In this document: positions 35,083 to 43,571 of the stretch, piece by piece
Layout: every line of letters begins with the position of its first letter
Position numbering within the stretch: position 1 is the stretch's first letter
DNA from: Bacteroides sp. 224
GTDB taxonomy: Bacteria > Bacteroidota > Bacteroidia > Bacteroidales > Bacteroidaceae
Length of the DNA stretch: 64,000 nucleotides
NCBI RefSeq assembly: GCF_010500995.1
Contig: NZ_QVMK01000006.1
Location: 24,907-88,906, forward strand
Direction: 5' to 3'
Notes under the pieces: generated by a model
What the model saw: the letters and a program-made list of their open reading frames with translations, nothing else
Database searches by the model: none
Told to the model about the DNA's origin: nothing
Made by a program: the position numbers and the translations under genes

Positions 35083-36376
35083 AAAAGAGAATAATAAGTC
35101 TGAAGGGAAAAAGAAAGAACTTACCCCCGGACAATTACAACAAAGGAAGAAAATGATTGTCTTCCCGCTCTTGTTCCTCCTCTTTGCAGGCTGTATGTGG
35201 CTGATATTCGCACCTAAAGGAGGCGATACGGGAGAAGAACAGAGGGACGGATTCAATACCGACCTTCCCACGCCTAATGAAAGCGGAATCATTTCCGATA
35301 AACGTGAAGCCTATATGCAGGAAGCCATGCAGGATAAGAAGAATGAAAAACGGCGTAGCCTTCAAGACTTCGCCTTTATGCTCGGAGAAGAACAACAACC
35401 CAAAGTAGAAGAAGAACGTCAAGCTGGCGTTGTTCTGACTTCGCCTGATAATTCGGATAATCAAAGTTCCGTACCCCCTTCCCGAAGTGCAATCCAATCT
35501 TCGGCTCATGCTTATCAGGATGTAAACCGCCAATTAGGCAGCTGGTATGAACAATCTGCAACAGAAACGGATGAACAGACAGAAATGGAAGGACGTATCG
35601 AGGAACTCGAACGTAAACTGCAGGAGAAAAGCGAAATGGACAATCAGTTGGCGCTCATTGAAAAATCCTACGAAATTGCCGCTCGTTATATGCCCGCGCA
35701 AGATGGAGGTCAAGCACAGGCAGTAGAAATTACTCCTGCAAGCACAAATAAAAAAGCCAATGCCACACCTGTTAATGGAGTTCGCGAAAATGTAGTTTCT
35801 CGTCTTTCTGCTCCCATATCCGATTCTGTCTTTGTCGAAGAATTTACCAAGGAACGAAATTGGGGTTTTGCCACTATTGGGAATAGAGATAATGCAGATG
35901 ATAAGAACAGTATATTTGCCTGTATCCACAAAACGGTAACAGTAACCAGTGGTCAGGAAGTACAAATACGTCTTTTAGAACCTATACAGGCGGGTAAGTG
36001 TGTAATTCCGAAAAACACGATTCTTTCGGGGATGGCAAGGATAAATGGCGAACGGTTGGAGATTACTCTTAACGCGGTACAATACGCAGGAATGGTTATT
36101 CCGATTGAGCTCCTTGTTTACGACATGGACGGCAACCAAGGTATCAATGTGCCAGGGTCGGAAGAACTCAACGCAATTAAAGAAGTTGCGGCTAATATGG
36201 GAACGTCGATGGGGAGTTCAATCACTATTACCGATGATGCAGGCTCGCAACTTTTAGCCGATCTCGGTCGAAGTGCCATACAAGGAACTTCGCAGTATAT
36301 CGGAAAGAAAATGAGGGTAGTAAAAGTAACACTCAAAGCTGGTTATAAAATCATGCTTCTGCCTGAACTCAAATAA
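35069..36376 (+). CDS. traM: TraM, VirB10-like conjugative transfer protein
   Basis: A 435-aa protein with a lysine-rich N-terminus, one transmembrane helix (about 30-47, MIVFPLLFLLFAGCMWLIF), a long Glu/Gln-rich, coiled-coil periplasmic segment, and a C-terminal beta domain from about 280 (SGQEVQIRLLEPIQAGKCVIPKNTIL) as in TraM. VirB10-like, spanning inner to outer membrane. A TTG start at 35063 is possible; I use the ATG at 35069. Confidence 0.92.
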   Translation: MNENKKENNKSEGKKKELTPGQLQQRKKMIVFPLLFLLFAGCMWLIFAPKGGDTGEEQRDGFNTDLPTPNESGIISDKREAYMQEAMQDKKNEKRRSLQDFAFMLGEEQQPKVEEERQAGVVLTSPDNSDNQSSVPPSRSAIQSSAHAYQDVNRQLGSWYEQSATETDEQTEMEGRIEELERKLQEKSEMDNQLALIEKSYEIAARYMPAQDGGQAQAVEITPASTNKKANATPVNGVRENVVSRLSAPISDSVFVEEFTKERNWGFATIGNRDNADDKNSIFACIHKTVTVTSGQEVQIRLLEPIQAGKCVIPKNTILSGMARINGERLEITLNAVQYAGMVIPIELLVYDMDGNQGINVPGSEELNAIKEVAANMGTSMGSSITITDDAGSQLLADLGRSAIQGTSQYIGKKMRVVKVTLKAGYKIMLLPELK

Positions 36377-36409
36377 ATACAATTAATAACTAATAAAAAA
36401 GAATTTCAA

Positions 36410-37342
36410 ATGAAACAATTATTTTTTACGCTCGCTTTTATAGCGGCAGTTTTTACAGCAAACGCGCAGGTAAGCGAAAACAATTCGCCTTCGACAGGGG
36501 ATTATTACGAGGGGTTGACTCGACCTTTGACTTTTGAGCGAATGATACCGCCTTACGGATTGGAGGTAACCTTTAATAAGACAGTGCATGTTATTTTTCC
36601 TTCAGCAATCAGGTATGTAGATTTGGGGAGTAATGATTTAATTGCAGCTAAAGCCGATGGAACGGAAAACGTTTTGCGTGTGAAAGCCGCCCTGCGTGAT
36701 TTTTCAAGGGAAAGCAATATAGCAGTCATTACCGAAGATGGAGCATATTATACTTTTAATGTAAAATATGCTGATGAACCTGTAAAGCTATCGGTTGAAA
36801 TGACCGACTTTATCCACGATGGAGAGGCGGTAAATCGACCGAATAATTCGATGGAAATTTACATGCAGGAACTTGGGCAGGAATCGCCGCTGTTGGTCAA
36901 ACTGATTATGAAGTCTATCTATAAAAATAATGATAGAGAAATCAAGCATATCGGTTCGAAACGTTTCGGGATTCAATATCTGTTAAAAGGAATTTATTCG
37001 CACAACGACTTGCTTTATTTTCATGTCCAACTGAAAAATTCTTCGAATGTTCCTTTTGATATCGACTATATTACTTTTAAGATAGTTGATAAAAAAGTGG
37101 CGAAACGGACAGCTATTCAGGAACAAGTGGTATCTCCGCTCCGTGCACATAACTTCGTTATGCTTGTCAAAGGCAAAACAACAGAACGGACAATCTTTAC
37201 ATTACCTAAATTCACGATTCCTGACGACAAGCACTTAATCGTTGAATTATATGAGAAAGAGGGCGGTCGCCACCAATCTTTTTATGTAGAGAATGTCGAT
37301 TTGGTTCGGGCTAAAGTAATTAACGAATTAAAAACGAAGTAA
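36410..37342 (+). CDS. traN: TraN, VirB9-like conjugative transfer protein
   Basis: A 310-aa protein with a cleavable signal peptide (FTANA|QVSE near 20). The stretch NKTVHVIFPSAIRYVDLGS is the family hallmark of TraN (DUF4138). The C-terminal half is beta-rich (TFKIVDKKVAKRTAIQEQ). VirB9-like by position and fold, in the outer-membrane core complex with TraM and TraO. Confidence 0.93.
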   Translation: MKQLFFTLAFIAAVFTANAQVSENNSPSTGDYYEGLTRPLTFERMIPPYGLEVTFNKTVHVIFPSAIRYVDLGSNDLIAAKADGTENVLRVKAALRDFSRESNIAVITEDGAYYTFNVKYADEPVKLSVEMTDFIHDGEAVNRPNNSMEIYMQELGQESPLLVKLIMKSIYKNNDREIKHIGSKRFGIQYLLKGIYSHNDLLYFHVQLKNSSNVPFDIDYITFKIVDKKVAKRTAIQEQVVSPLRAHNFVMLVKGKTTERTIFTLPKFTIPDDKHLIVELYEKEGGRHQSFYVENVDLVRAKVINELKTK

Positions 37343-37344
37343 CA

Positions 37345-37929
37345 ATGAAGAAGATTTTATTTTTCTTTTCGCTGGTGTTGTGCTTTGCCCTGACGGACAG
37401 GGCACACGCTCAGCGTGCTTTGTCCGACATGCGAGGTTTGGAAATCCGAAGCGGAATGGTGGACGGATTCCATAGTAAAGACAAACACAATGAACTTGGA
37501 TATTACTTTGGGGCGGCAATGACAACCTATACACGTAACGCCAATAAGTGGGTGTTTGGTGCGGAGTTCTTGCACCGTTATTATCCTTACAAAGACGGAC
37601 GGTTACCGCTTTCGCAGTTTACAGGAGAAGGAGGTTATTATTACAAATTCTTATCCGACCACAGTAAAACGGTGTTTTTCTCTATTGGAGCTTCGGCATT
37701 GGCTGGCTACGAAACTATCAATTGGGGAGAAAAGTTGCTTTATGATGGAGCAACCATTCGAAACGAGGATAATTTCCTTTATGGCGGCGCAATCACTCTG
37801 GAAATGGAAGTCTATCTTGCCGACCGAATAATACTATTATTATCGGGTCGGGAACGAGCGCTTTGGGGAACCTCTGCCGATAAGTTCCACTTTCAATTCG
37901 GATTCGGACTAAAATATATAATCAATTAA
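37345..37929 (+). CDS. traO: TraO, outer-membrane beta-barrel-like transfer protein
   Basis: A 194-aa protein with a signal peptide (DRAHA|QRAL) and amphipathic beta strands rich in Tyr, Phe and Gly (GEGGYYYKFLSD, FQFGFGLKYIIN at the end), ending in the aromatic-terminal pattern of an outer-membrane barrel. RALSDMRGLEIRSGMV is the characteristic opening of TraO. It lies 2 bp after traN. Confidence 0.88.
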   Translation: MKKILFFFSLVLCFALTDRAHAQRALSDMRGLEIRSGMVDGFHSKDKHNELGYYFGAAMTTYTRNANKWVFGAEFLHRYYPYKDGRLPLSQFTGEGGYYYKFLSDHSKTVFFSIGASALAGYETINWGEKLLYDGATIRNEDNFLYGGAITLEMEVYLADRIILLLSGRERALWGTSADKFHFQFGFGLKYIIN

Positions 37930-37936
37930 AAACAGA

Positions 37937-38374
37937 ATGACAATGAAAAAAACATTAGCATATTTTTTATACACGCTACTGCTTGCAGCAGTAGTATGTG
38001 CCTGTAGTGACGATTTGGATATTCAGCAGGCTTATAGATTTGACCTTGTTACTATGCCCATCCAGAAAAGAATCGCTAAAGGAGAGGTGGCAGAAATTCG
38101 ATGCCAATTGGTAAAGGAGGGGAAATTCGAGCAGGCTCAATTCTTTATCAGATATTTTCAACCTGACGGAGTTGGCATACTGCGGATGGACAACGGGGTA
38201 ACATTCAAACCGAATGATTTATATCCGTTAGACAGTACTACATTCAGGCTTTATTACACTTCACAATGTAGTGACCAACAGGTTATTGATGTGTATATCG
38301 AAGATAATTTCGGGCAGGTCGTACAAAAAACTTTCAGTTGGCAGAGTGATAACGGGGAGGATAAAGATGAATAA
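37937..38374 (+). CDS. traQ: TraQ-type lipoprotein (DUF3872)
   Basis: A 145-aa protein with a lipoprotein signal (VVCACSDD) and a beta-sandwich-like mature part: FDLVTMPIQKRIAKGEVAEIRC, FIRYFQPDGVG, FRLYYTSQCSDQQVIDVYIEDN. This is the TraQ/DUF3872 family. In CTnDOT a primase gene, traP, lies between traO and traQ; here traQ follows traO by 7 bp. The last 8 bp overlap the next gene. Confidence 0.88.
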   Translation: MTMKKTLAYFLYTLLLAAVVCACSDDLDIQQAYRFDLVTMPIQKRIAKGEVAEIRCQLVKEGKFEQAQFFIRYFQPDGVGILRMDNGVTFKPNDLYPLDSTTFRLYYTSQCSDQQVIDVYIEDNFGQVVQKTFSWQSDNGEDKDE

Positions 38375-38915
38375 AATGGGGCGATTCACAAGATTTAAGA
38401 ATATGAGTGTGAATGATGAAAAATTTACACCTCAATACGCTGTTCTGCCGATATTAAAGTACTTACCGAAAGATAAAATCGTTTGGTGTCCGTTCGATAC
38501 GAAGAACAGCGAGTTCGTGATTGCTTTACAAGAAAACGGATTTGAAATTGTGTTTTCTCATATTACCACAGGTGAGGACTTTTTTGAATACGAGCCTGAA
38601 AAGTGGGATATTATCGTTTCAAATCCTCCATTCAGCAATAAAAAAGGAGTCTTTGAACGGTGTTTAAATTTCGGGAAACCGTTTGCCTTGTTAATGTCCA
38701 ATTTGTGGCTTAGCGATATTTCTCCAAGTAAACTTTTCAAAAACAAGGAACTGCAACTTCTTCTATTTAATAAACGGATTCAATACGATGAAAAGAACAG
38801 AATCCCTTTCGGTTCAAGTTATTTTTGTCACAAATTGCTTCCCAAACAGATTATTTTTGAAGAATTGGAAGTGATAAAAGGGCAATACAGCAGAATGTAT
38901 CAGGATTTTAAATAA
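38367..38915 (+). CDS. N6-adenine methyltransferase-like protein
   Basis: A 182-aa protein with a catalytic SNPPF motif (residues 85-89) preceded by WDIIV, the usual beta4 strand of adenine N6-methyltransferases, and a WCPFDTKNSEFV stretch at the position of the SAM-binding motif. It is small and has no target-recognition domain, so it may be an orphan methyltransferase protecting incoming single-stranded DNA, or a diverged family member. The start at 38367 overlaps traQ; an ATG at 38376 is an alternative. Confidence 0.7.
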   Translation: MNKMGRFTRFKNMSVNDEKFTPQYAVLPILKYLPKDKIVWCPFDTKNSEFVIALQENGFEIVFSHITTGEDFFEYEPEKWDIIVSNPPFSNKKGVFERCLNFGKPFALLMSNLWLSDISPSKLFKNKELQLLLFNKRIQYDEKNRIPFGSSYFCHKLLPKQIIFEELEVIKGQYSRMYQDFK

Positions 38916-38972
38916 CCTTAATCAGCAAGCATTCGAAATATTTCGGGTGCTTGCTTTATTTGCAAATAGATA

Positions 38973-39569
38973 ATGAAATATATAATAACACTTATCGTCG
39001 CACTGTTATTCCATATATCTTTATTTGCGCAATTAACCAGAAAAGCGGAAATAGAAAAGGTTACGGAAACGGTTTATTCTGCTAAAGTATTTCAGCAGAT
39101 AGCGGATTTATTACAAATGTCTGTTAGCGAATTATGCGACTATCCCATAATTTTTCCGATAAAAAAACCAATTATTTCGTCGGACTTCGGAATGCGTAAA
39201 CACCCTATTCATAAGGTACGGAAATTTCATACAGGGATAGATATTGCAAAGCCGAAAGGCACTGCGGTATATGCGACAGGAAACGGAATCGTAGTTCGTA
39301 AAGGCTATAATTCGGGGTACGGAAATTTCATAGAGATTAGTCATGCGGGCAATTTCCACACATTCTATGCTCATTTAAGCAAAACAATGGTAAATGTAGG
39401 AGATACGGTAAGCATTGCCGAACAGATTGCTTGCGTTGGTAGTACAGGACTGTCAACAGGTTATCATTTGCATTATGAAGTAAGAAAAGGCAAACGTTTC
39501 TTAAATCCGTCCGAATGGTGTTATTGTCTGCTTAACTATTTGAATAGCCGAAATTGGCAGATACAATAA
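38973..39569 (+). CDS. M23-family metallopeptidase, conjugation cell-wall hydrolase
   Basis: A 198-aa protein with a signal peptide (ISLFA|Q near 19) and a peptidase M23/LytM domain: HTGIDI (His86, Asp90), a YAHLS strand with His134 and GYHLHYEV (His167) form the zinc site. It is an endopeptidase cutting peptidoglycan cross-bridges so the mating channel can pass. Other CTnDOT-like operons use a lysozyme-type TraR here. It is the last gene of the + strand tra operon, with the terminator overlapping its stop. Confidence 0.88.
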   Translation: MKYIITLIVALLFHISLFAQLTRKAEIEKVTETVYSAKVFQQIADLLQMSVSELCDYPIIFPIKKPIISSDFGMRKHPIHKVRKFHTGIDIAKPKGTAVYATGNGIVVRKGYNSGYGNFIEISHAGNFHTFYAHLSKTMVNVGDTVSIAEQIACVGSTGLSTGYHLHYEVRKGKRFLNPSEWCYCLLNYLNSRNWQIQ

Positions 39570-39598
39570 AACCGCCTGTTGGCGGTTTTTATTTTATT
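39569..39598 (+). terminator. Intrinsic terminator ending the tra operon
   Basis: AAACCGCC (39569-39576) and GGCGGTTT (39581-39588) form an 8-bp stem with a TGTT loop, followed by TTATTTTATT. It starts at the stop codon of the M23 gene and may also serve the convergent gene at 39607. Confidence 0.88.
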
Positions 39599-39606
39599 GT
39601 AGAACT

Positions 39607-40266
39607 TTATTCCTTTTCTTTATCAATCCTCATTCGCACAACCATATATGTGCCAGCTTCTTCTGTTTGTTCAACTTCATATCCGTCTAATTTTTCATAG
39701 ATTGCACCTAAAGATTTACAACCATAACGGCGGGGAGTATATCTGGGATGGATTTTCTTCAGTATAAATCCCAACTCTGACAATGTAACTTTTTCTTTTT
39801 CATAAAAATCAAAAGCTTCATCAAAAATAGAGGATTCCTTTAGAAGAATAGAATCGAAACTTTCTCCGCTCTCCAACTTTACTTTAACTCTGGGATTTTC
39901 TTTATACAATTTAAGTTTTGCAGAAAGGGAAATAGGTTTTTCCTGATTTTCGGTTTTTCCGCTGTCATTGGCTTCCAAGACCTCGTGCTTTGCCTTTTCT
40001 TTTTTCTTCTTTTCCTTCTTGGCTTTGTTTTCAGCCATGATTTCTTTCAAAGGGCGGACTATCAACGGTTCTTCCCGCTTAAACCGCTTAAAGTAAATAC
40101 TTTCTATAAATTGAGGTAGCGGAACCTTCCATGTTTCCTGCTTATGATTGTCAATTTTACCCAACTTATCGGGGTTTAATCCTAACTCACGAGCCATTTG
40201 GACGTGTTTGTCAGACAATTTATGCTTTTTTTGGGCAACAGCCCATTTCTCAATTTTTACTCCCAT
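39607..40266 (-). CDS. LOTUS/OST-HTH-domain protein of the ICE accessory cluster
   Basis: A 219-aa cytoplasmic protein. Residues 1-65 form a helical N-terminal module (WAVAQKKHKLSDKHVQMARE, WKVPLPQFIESIYFKRF). A very Lys/Glu-rich linker spans about 75-105. The C-terminal LOTUS domain (about 146-215) shows LSELGFILKKIHPRYTPRRYG and KSLGAIYEKLDGYEVEQ, the OST-HTH fold that binds RNA in other proteins. A frame extends 20 codons further, but it runs through a TAnnTTTG promoter, so I use the ATG at 40266. The role is unknown; RNA binding is family-level inference. Confidence 0.75.
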   Translation of the reverse strand: MGVKIEKWAVAQKKHKLSDKHVQMARELGLNPDKLGKIDNHKQETWKVPLPQFIESIYFKRFKREEPLIVRPLKEIMAENKAKKEKKKKEKAKHEVLEANDSGKTENQEKPISLSAKLKLYKENPRVKVKLESGESFDSILLKESSIFDEAFDFYEKEKVTLSELGFILKKIHPRYTPRRYGCKSLGAIYEKLDGYEVEQTEEAGTYMVVRMRIDKEKE

Positions 40267-40283
40267 ATTGCTGAAACTTAGAG

Positions 40284-40291
40284 CAAAGATA
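40284..40291 (-). promoter_or_regulatory. Promoter -7 box of the LOTUS gene
   Basis: TATCTTTG on the minus strand fits TAnnTTTG and lies 18 bp before the chosen start codon. Its presence inside the longer open frame argues for the shorter protein. No convincing -33 TTTG is seen at the expected distance. Confidence 0.5.
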
Positions 40292-40375
40292 CAGATTTGC
40301 ATATAAAACAGAAAGGCAAATATCATTTGAAGGGCTTTTTCCTTCTTTTTCTCCCGTTCATTTATAAGTCATGGA

Positions 40376-40400
40376 AAAAGAAGCGGGCATTTCTGCCCGC
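40376..40400 (-). terminator. Terminator-like hairpin after the 40410 gene
   Basis: GCGGGCA (40383-40389) and TGCCCGC (40394-40400) form a 7-bp stem with a TTTC loop; on the minus strand it is followed by TTCTTTTTCC. It is close in sequence to the GGGCAGA/TCTGCCC hairpins further right in this cluster. Confidence 0.65.
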
Positions 40401-40409
40401 CTGTTACTC

Positions 40410-41093
40410 TTATTGTTGTACGTTTATTGGTTCTTTCTTTGATACATACCAACTATCATAATATTTATCGCCTATCAAGTTAAAAGCACCTGTATATCCG
40501 CTATTATCAGCGTATTGTTTGGCTTTTGATATACTGTCGAATTCGCCTAACTTTTTGAAACCGATAAACAGTTTGTATTTATCGCTGTTCTCCCTATGCT
40601 TTTTGATTTCGTCCTGTAACATTCTATACATTTTTTGATAATTTTCTTTTTTCTGTTCTAATTTGCTGTATGCCTTTTGTAGTTGCTCGTCCGTTTCTAT
40701 ATTGAAAAACAGATTGTTGTGTGTATTGTAATCAATATATCGGGCGATAGTTCTCTCTACTTTCGTTATCTGCGCCTTTGCCGAAGCAACTTTTCCCAAT
40801 ATAAAGTCGAAACCTGTATGTAAACCTGTACGCTTATCATAATAGCAAAATAATACATCTATATTCTTTCGTGGGTATTTACATATCAGTTTTGCCTTTC
40901 GCCAGTTAATTACCCACCGCCAGCGATCGAGCATATCGCGGGGAATGTCTATTGTATGAAGAACTTCCCGACTTCTGTCGGGATTTCGGACTTCAAAGGA
41001 GATATATACCCAATGTTCGATTTTCAGTTCCCGCTCGGCTTTGGCAAGGTCTTTGGCATATTGCATCCATTTTTCCATATTTTCCTGTGCCAT
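40410..41093 (-). CDS. Uncharacterised ICE protein (227 aa)
   Basis: I do not recognise this protein. It is helical and charged with EHWVYISFEVRNPDR near the start, a DRWRWVINWRKAKLICKYPRKN block rich in Trp and basic residues, and two long helical runs typical of a coiled coil (about 105-180). The last 40 residues contain KLGEFDSISKAKQYADNSGYTG, like a short SPOR-type or sequence-specific binding motif. There is no signal or membrane segment. It is in an operon-like row with the 77-aa gene upstream (11-bp gap). Confidence 0.65.
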   Translation of the reverse strand: MAQENMEKWMQYAKDLAKAERELKIEHWVYISFEVRNPDRSREVLHTIDIPRDMLDRWRWVINWRKAKLICKYPRKNIDVLFCYYDKRTGLHTGFDFILGKVASAKAQITKVERTIARYIDYNTHNNLFFNIETDEQLQKAYSKLEQKKENYQKMYRMLQDEIKKHRENSDKYKLFIGFKKLGEFDSISKAKQYADNSGYTGAFNLIGDKYYDSWYVSKKEPINVQQ

Positions 41094-41104
41094 GACCTTG
41101 ATTA

Positions 41105-41338
41105 TTAACTGTTATAAATTTGTTGTATTTCTTCGCCTACTTTCGCTAATGCTTGGCGTTGTTCATCGGTAAGGCTCAATATAAAATCGTCGTTGCTGTA
41201 CCATTCTCCGCTATCTTCCTGTATGCGGAAGCATCGTCTGTTGGCAGTATCTACGATTGCCAATATTACATCTACTTCGGTAGGAGTCAGACCGCTTATT
41301 GTACAGGTCTTTTTTGTTCTATTTAATTTCAATTCCAT
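41105..41338 (-). CDS. Small uncharacterised ICE protein (77 aa)
   Basis: A 77-aa soluble protein with an N-terminal basic strand (KLNRTKKTCTISGLTPTEVD) and acidic helices with WYSNDDFILSLTDEQRQALA. There is no known motif. It lies between hairpin copy A upstream and the 227-aa gene downstream. Similar small proteins are frequent in Bacteroidales ICE accessory clusters; function unknown. Confidence 0.6.
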   Translation of the reverse strand: MELKLNRTKKTCTISGLTPTEVDVILAIVDTANRRCFRIQEDSGEWYSNDDFILSLTDEQRQALAKVGEEIQQIYNS

Positions 41339-41350
41339 TGTTTTTGGGTG

Positions 41351-41375
41351 TTGTAGGCAGATTGCTCCGCCTGAA
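41351..41375 (-). repeat. Junction hairpin repeat, copy A (degenerate)
   Basis: On the minus strand this reads CAGGCGGAGCAATCTGCC then TACAACACCCAAAAACA. It shares GAGCAATCTGCC and the TACAA-ACCCAAAAACA tail with copy B. Only a 4-bp AGGC/GCCT stem is kept. It lies 13 bp before the start codon of the gene at 41338. Confidence 0.6.
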
Positions 41376-41434
41376 TTATTTTTTTTATGTATAAAAATAT
41401 CTTTTGTTTTTCTCTGTCTGAAACAGTGAGTTTC

Positions 41435-41791
41435 TTAGAGTTCCTCTTTAAGTTGGGTGTAAATTTCCCTTAACATCGGCTCAATGGTAAACCATTTGGT
41501 CAGGTTCTTTATCTTCCTGCATGTGGCAGGGTCGCAAACATCATTCAGAAATAACCCGAATGTTTCAAGTGTACAATAACAGTCGTAGCAAAATTGAGTG
41601 TGATAATCCGTTTCCGATTTCTTTACGGATTTGTTGATAATAATTCGGATTTGACCGTTTTCCAAAAGGTATATGCGGATACTCCACCTGTCTGTTTCAA
41701 AAGCCATGTGATAGTATTTGTTTTCCCCGCTCACTCTGTCGAGGATATATTTTTTGCTCTTGTATGTTATTATTATTTGATTGGGTTTCAT
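41435..41791 (-). CDS. Uncharacterised ICE protein (118 aa)
   Basis: A 118-aa protein rich in Lys, Tyr and Ile. The first half looks like beta strands (QIIITYKSKKYILDRVSG, RWSIRIYLLENGQIRIIIN), then a cysteine-containing segment (CYDCYCTLETFGLFLNDVCD) and a helical tail. The cysteines could bind metal, but no known zinc-finger spacing is present. It is the neighbour of the PcfJ-like gene (27-bp gap). Confidence 0.6.
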   Translation of the reverse strand: MKPNQIIITYKSKKYILDRVSGENKYYHMAFETDRWSIRIYLLENGQIRIIINKSVKKSETDYHTQFCYDCYCTLETFGLFLNDVCDPATCRKIKNLTKWFTIEPMLREIYTQLKEEL

Positions 41792-41818
41792 GTTTCTATT
41801 TTTTATTTTGTTAATATT

Positions 41819-43093
41819 TTACGCTACTAATCTCTTTTTAATCTGTTTCATATTCTTGTTTACAAGTCCTACAATTTGGTTATGATACTTGGTATTCTTG
41901 TTACATACGCCTCTTGATTGTATTACCTGTAATTTGGACAATGATATTTCTACAGTTTCCAATCGTTTTTCTCCGATACAAGCCGAAAGAATAAGGCTGT
42001 CGGTTTTCAAGTGGTAATCGTTTGTAAATACGCAATGGTGCATTATATCGCCCTCCTGCATAATTTCCTGTACGCTTTCAAGTACTCGCACTTGTACCTG
42101 TCCGTCTGTAAAGCTAATGCCGAAGAACTTGGATTTCATTTCTTGAAACAAGAGTTCATCTTCTAATGCTCTTTTTTTATCTTCTTCTTTTTGCTGTTGT
42201 TTAATATAGGCTCTTTTCTTTTCAACATATCTGTCATGTTCGGCGTTCAAATCGGCAGGGCATACATATTTTGCATTGTGCAGGTCTTTACCAAAGAAAT
42301 GGAGCAAATCAATGTAGTCGCACCATAGCGAAACATCATTGATGTTGTATTTATTGCGAATACAGATTTTAATAGGTGTCCAATAATTGGAAATATTTTT
42401 GTAACCTTGATTGTATGCAAAGTATTTCAAAGATTTTGTTTGACCTGCTTTAAGCAATGTTTCCGCTTTGTTCTCTGTCAATAGATAGAGAAACAGGTCT
42501 AAGGGCGTAAGTTCGTAAAAATCGCCCTTATATCCACTCCGTTTGATTTCGGGGATTAACTTCTGACGTGGGTAAATACAGGTCGGAATAGCATTATATA
42601 AACTTTTGTCGGGGCGAATTTCAAGCGAAGAACAAAATTGCCATGTGTCATAAAATCCAAACAAGCCTCGCAATTTAGCCATTACAATGGTTTTTCCATT
42701 GGTAGCAATCCAACGCTGTATTACTTCGCTGTGGAAATATTTTGCTTTTTCTCCAACCTTTGCCCGATAATCTATATAAAAGAAACGAATTACCTGATAG
42801 CCTTTGCATTCGGTTATTATGCAGAAATACTCGTAACTGCTGTTCGTTCTTTTTCTTGTTGTCTCAATTTTTAATTTCATACCGCACGACGGACAGGCAC
42901 ATTCTTCTATTGCCATATCTTTGTTAGTCCACGAATGACCGCATTCAAAGCAGGAAATAACCCCTTTTGCCGTTCTTCGTCCGATATGTTCCACACAATG
43001 TTTATATCCCCACTTGATTTGTGTTCTTGTAATCTTGGGTAATTGCTTACTCAATTCAGCTATCTCTTTTTGGAATTTATTTCTTGGTTTCAT
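41819..43093 (-). CDS. PcfJ-like protein
   Basis: A 424-aa protein. Residues about 48-80 hold a zinc-ribbon (CFECGHSW ... CACPSCGMKL, four cysteines). The C-terminal third has EIMQEGDIMHHCVFTN and LSKLQVIQSRGVCNKN, the conserved PcfJ box with MHHCV. PcfJ and PcfK were named in the enterococcal plasmid pCF10 and are common in mobile elements; their biochemical role is unclear. It is followed by the PcfK-like gene in the operon. Confidence 0.85.
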   Translation of the reverse strand: MKPRNKFQKEIAELSKQLPKITRTQIKWGYKHCVEHIGRRTAKGVISCFECGHSWTNKDMAIEECACPSCGMKLKIETTRKRTNSSYEYFCIITECKGYQVIRFFYIDYRAKVGEKAKYFHSEVIQRWIATNGKTIVMAKLRGLFGFYDTWQFCSSLEIRPDKSLYNAIPTCIYPRQKLIPEIKRSGYKGDFYELTPLDLFLYLLTENKAETLLKAGQTKSLKYFAYNQGYKNISNYWTPIKICIRNKYNINDVSLWCDYIDLLHFFGKDLHNAKYVCPADLNAEHDRYVEKKRAYIKQQQKEEDKKRALEDELLFQEMKSKFFGISFTDGQVQVRVLESVQEIMQEGDIMHHCVFTNDYHLKTDSLILSACIGEKRLETVEISLSKLQVIQSRGVCNKNTKYHNQIVGLVNKNMKQIKKRLVA

Positions 43094-43105
43094 CGCTCTT
43101 TCATG

Positions 43106-43516
43106 TTAAAAGTCAAATAGACTTGGTTGGGGATTAATTTGTACTTTATTTGTCTTCTTAACAGGCTGTTTCATTTTGTTATAAGCTTCATCTTGTAGCT
43201 TTTGGATGGCTTTTTGACGTGCTTCTTCTTTTTCCTCGTCTGTCAGTTGTACCACATGATTTACGACTACATGACCGTTTATCGACTTGCCTATCTCAAT
43301 CTCATCTTCATCGTAATAATGCAAAGCCATAGAATAGATTTCCTCGTCTGCGAAACCGTTACATCCGCTTTTTTGTACTGTATTGAGAATGTATGTAATA
43401 CAATCATCAATATTTTTGTTCTCTTTAGCGAAAACAGGAACAAATAATTCGTCTTCCTTTGCCCGCTGTTCTAAATATGCTTGTATCGTATTTTTGAAAT
43501 GATTTGATGCTTTCAT
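43106..43516 (-). CDS. PcfK-like protein
   Basis: A 136-aa protein with FKNTIQAYLEQRAKEDELF at the start, DDCITYILNTVQKSGCNGFADEEIY and a closing QPSLFDF. This is the PcfK pattern, which nearly always neighbours PcfJ in mobile elements, as here (12-bp gap to the PcfJ-like gene). Function unknown. Hairpin copy B lies directly upstream. Confidence 0.83.
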   Translation of the reverse strand: MKASNHFKNTIQAYLEQRAKEDELFVPVFAKENKNIDDCITYILNTVQKSGCNGFADEEIYSMALHYYDEDEIEIGKSINGHVVVNHVVQLTDEEKEEARQKAIQKLQDEAYNKMKQPVKKTNKVQINPQPSLFDF

Positions 43517-43517
43517 G

Positions 43518-43552
43518 TTTTTGGGTATTGTAGGGCAGATTGCTCTGCCCTG
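43518..43552 (-). repeat. Junction hairpin repeat, copy B
   Basis: AGGGCAGA (43532-43539) and TCTGCCCT (43544-43551) form a perfect 8-bp stem with a TTGC loop, followed on the minus strand by ACAATACCCAAAAA and then the PcfK-like start codon. It could act as an attenuator, a processing site or a structural mRNA barrier between genes. Confidence 0.7.
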
Positions 43553-43571
43553 TATTAATACTTGTTTTGAA

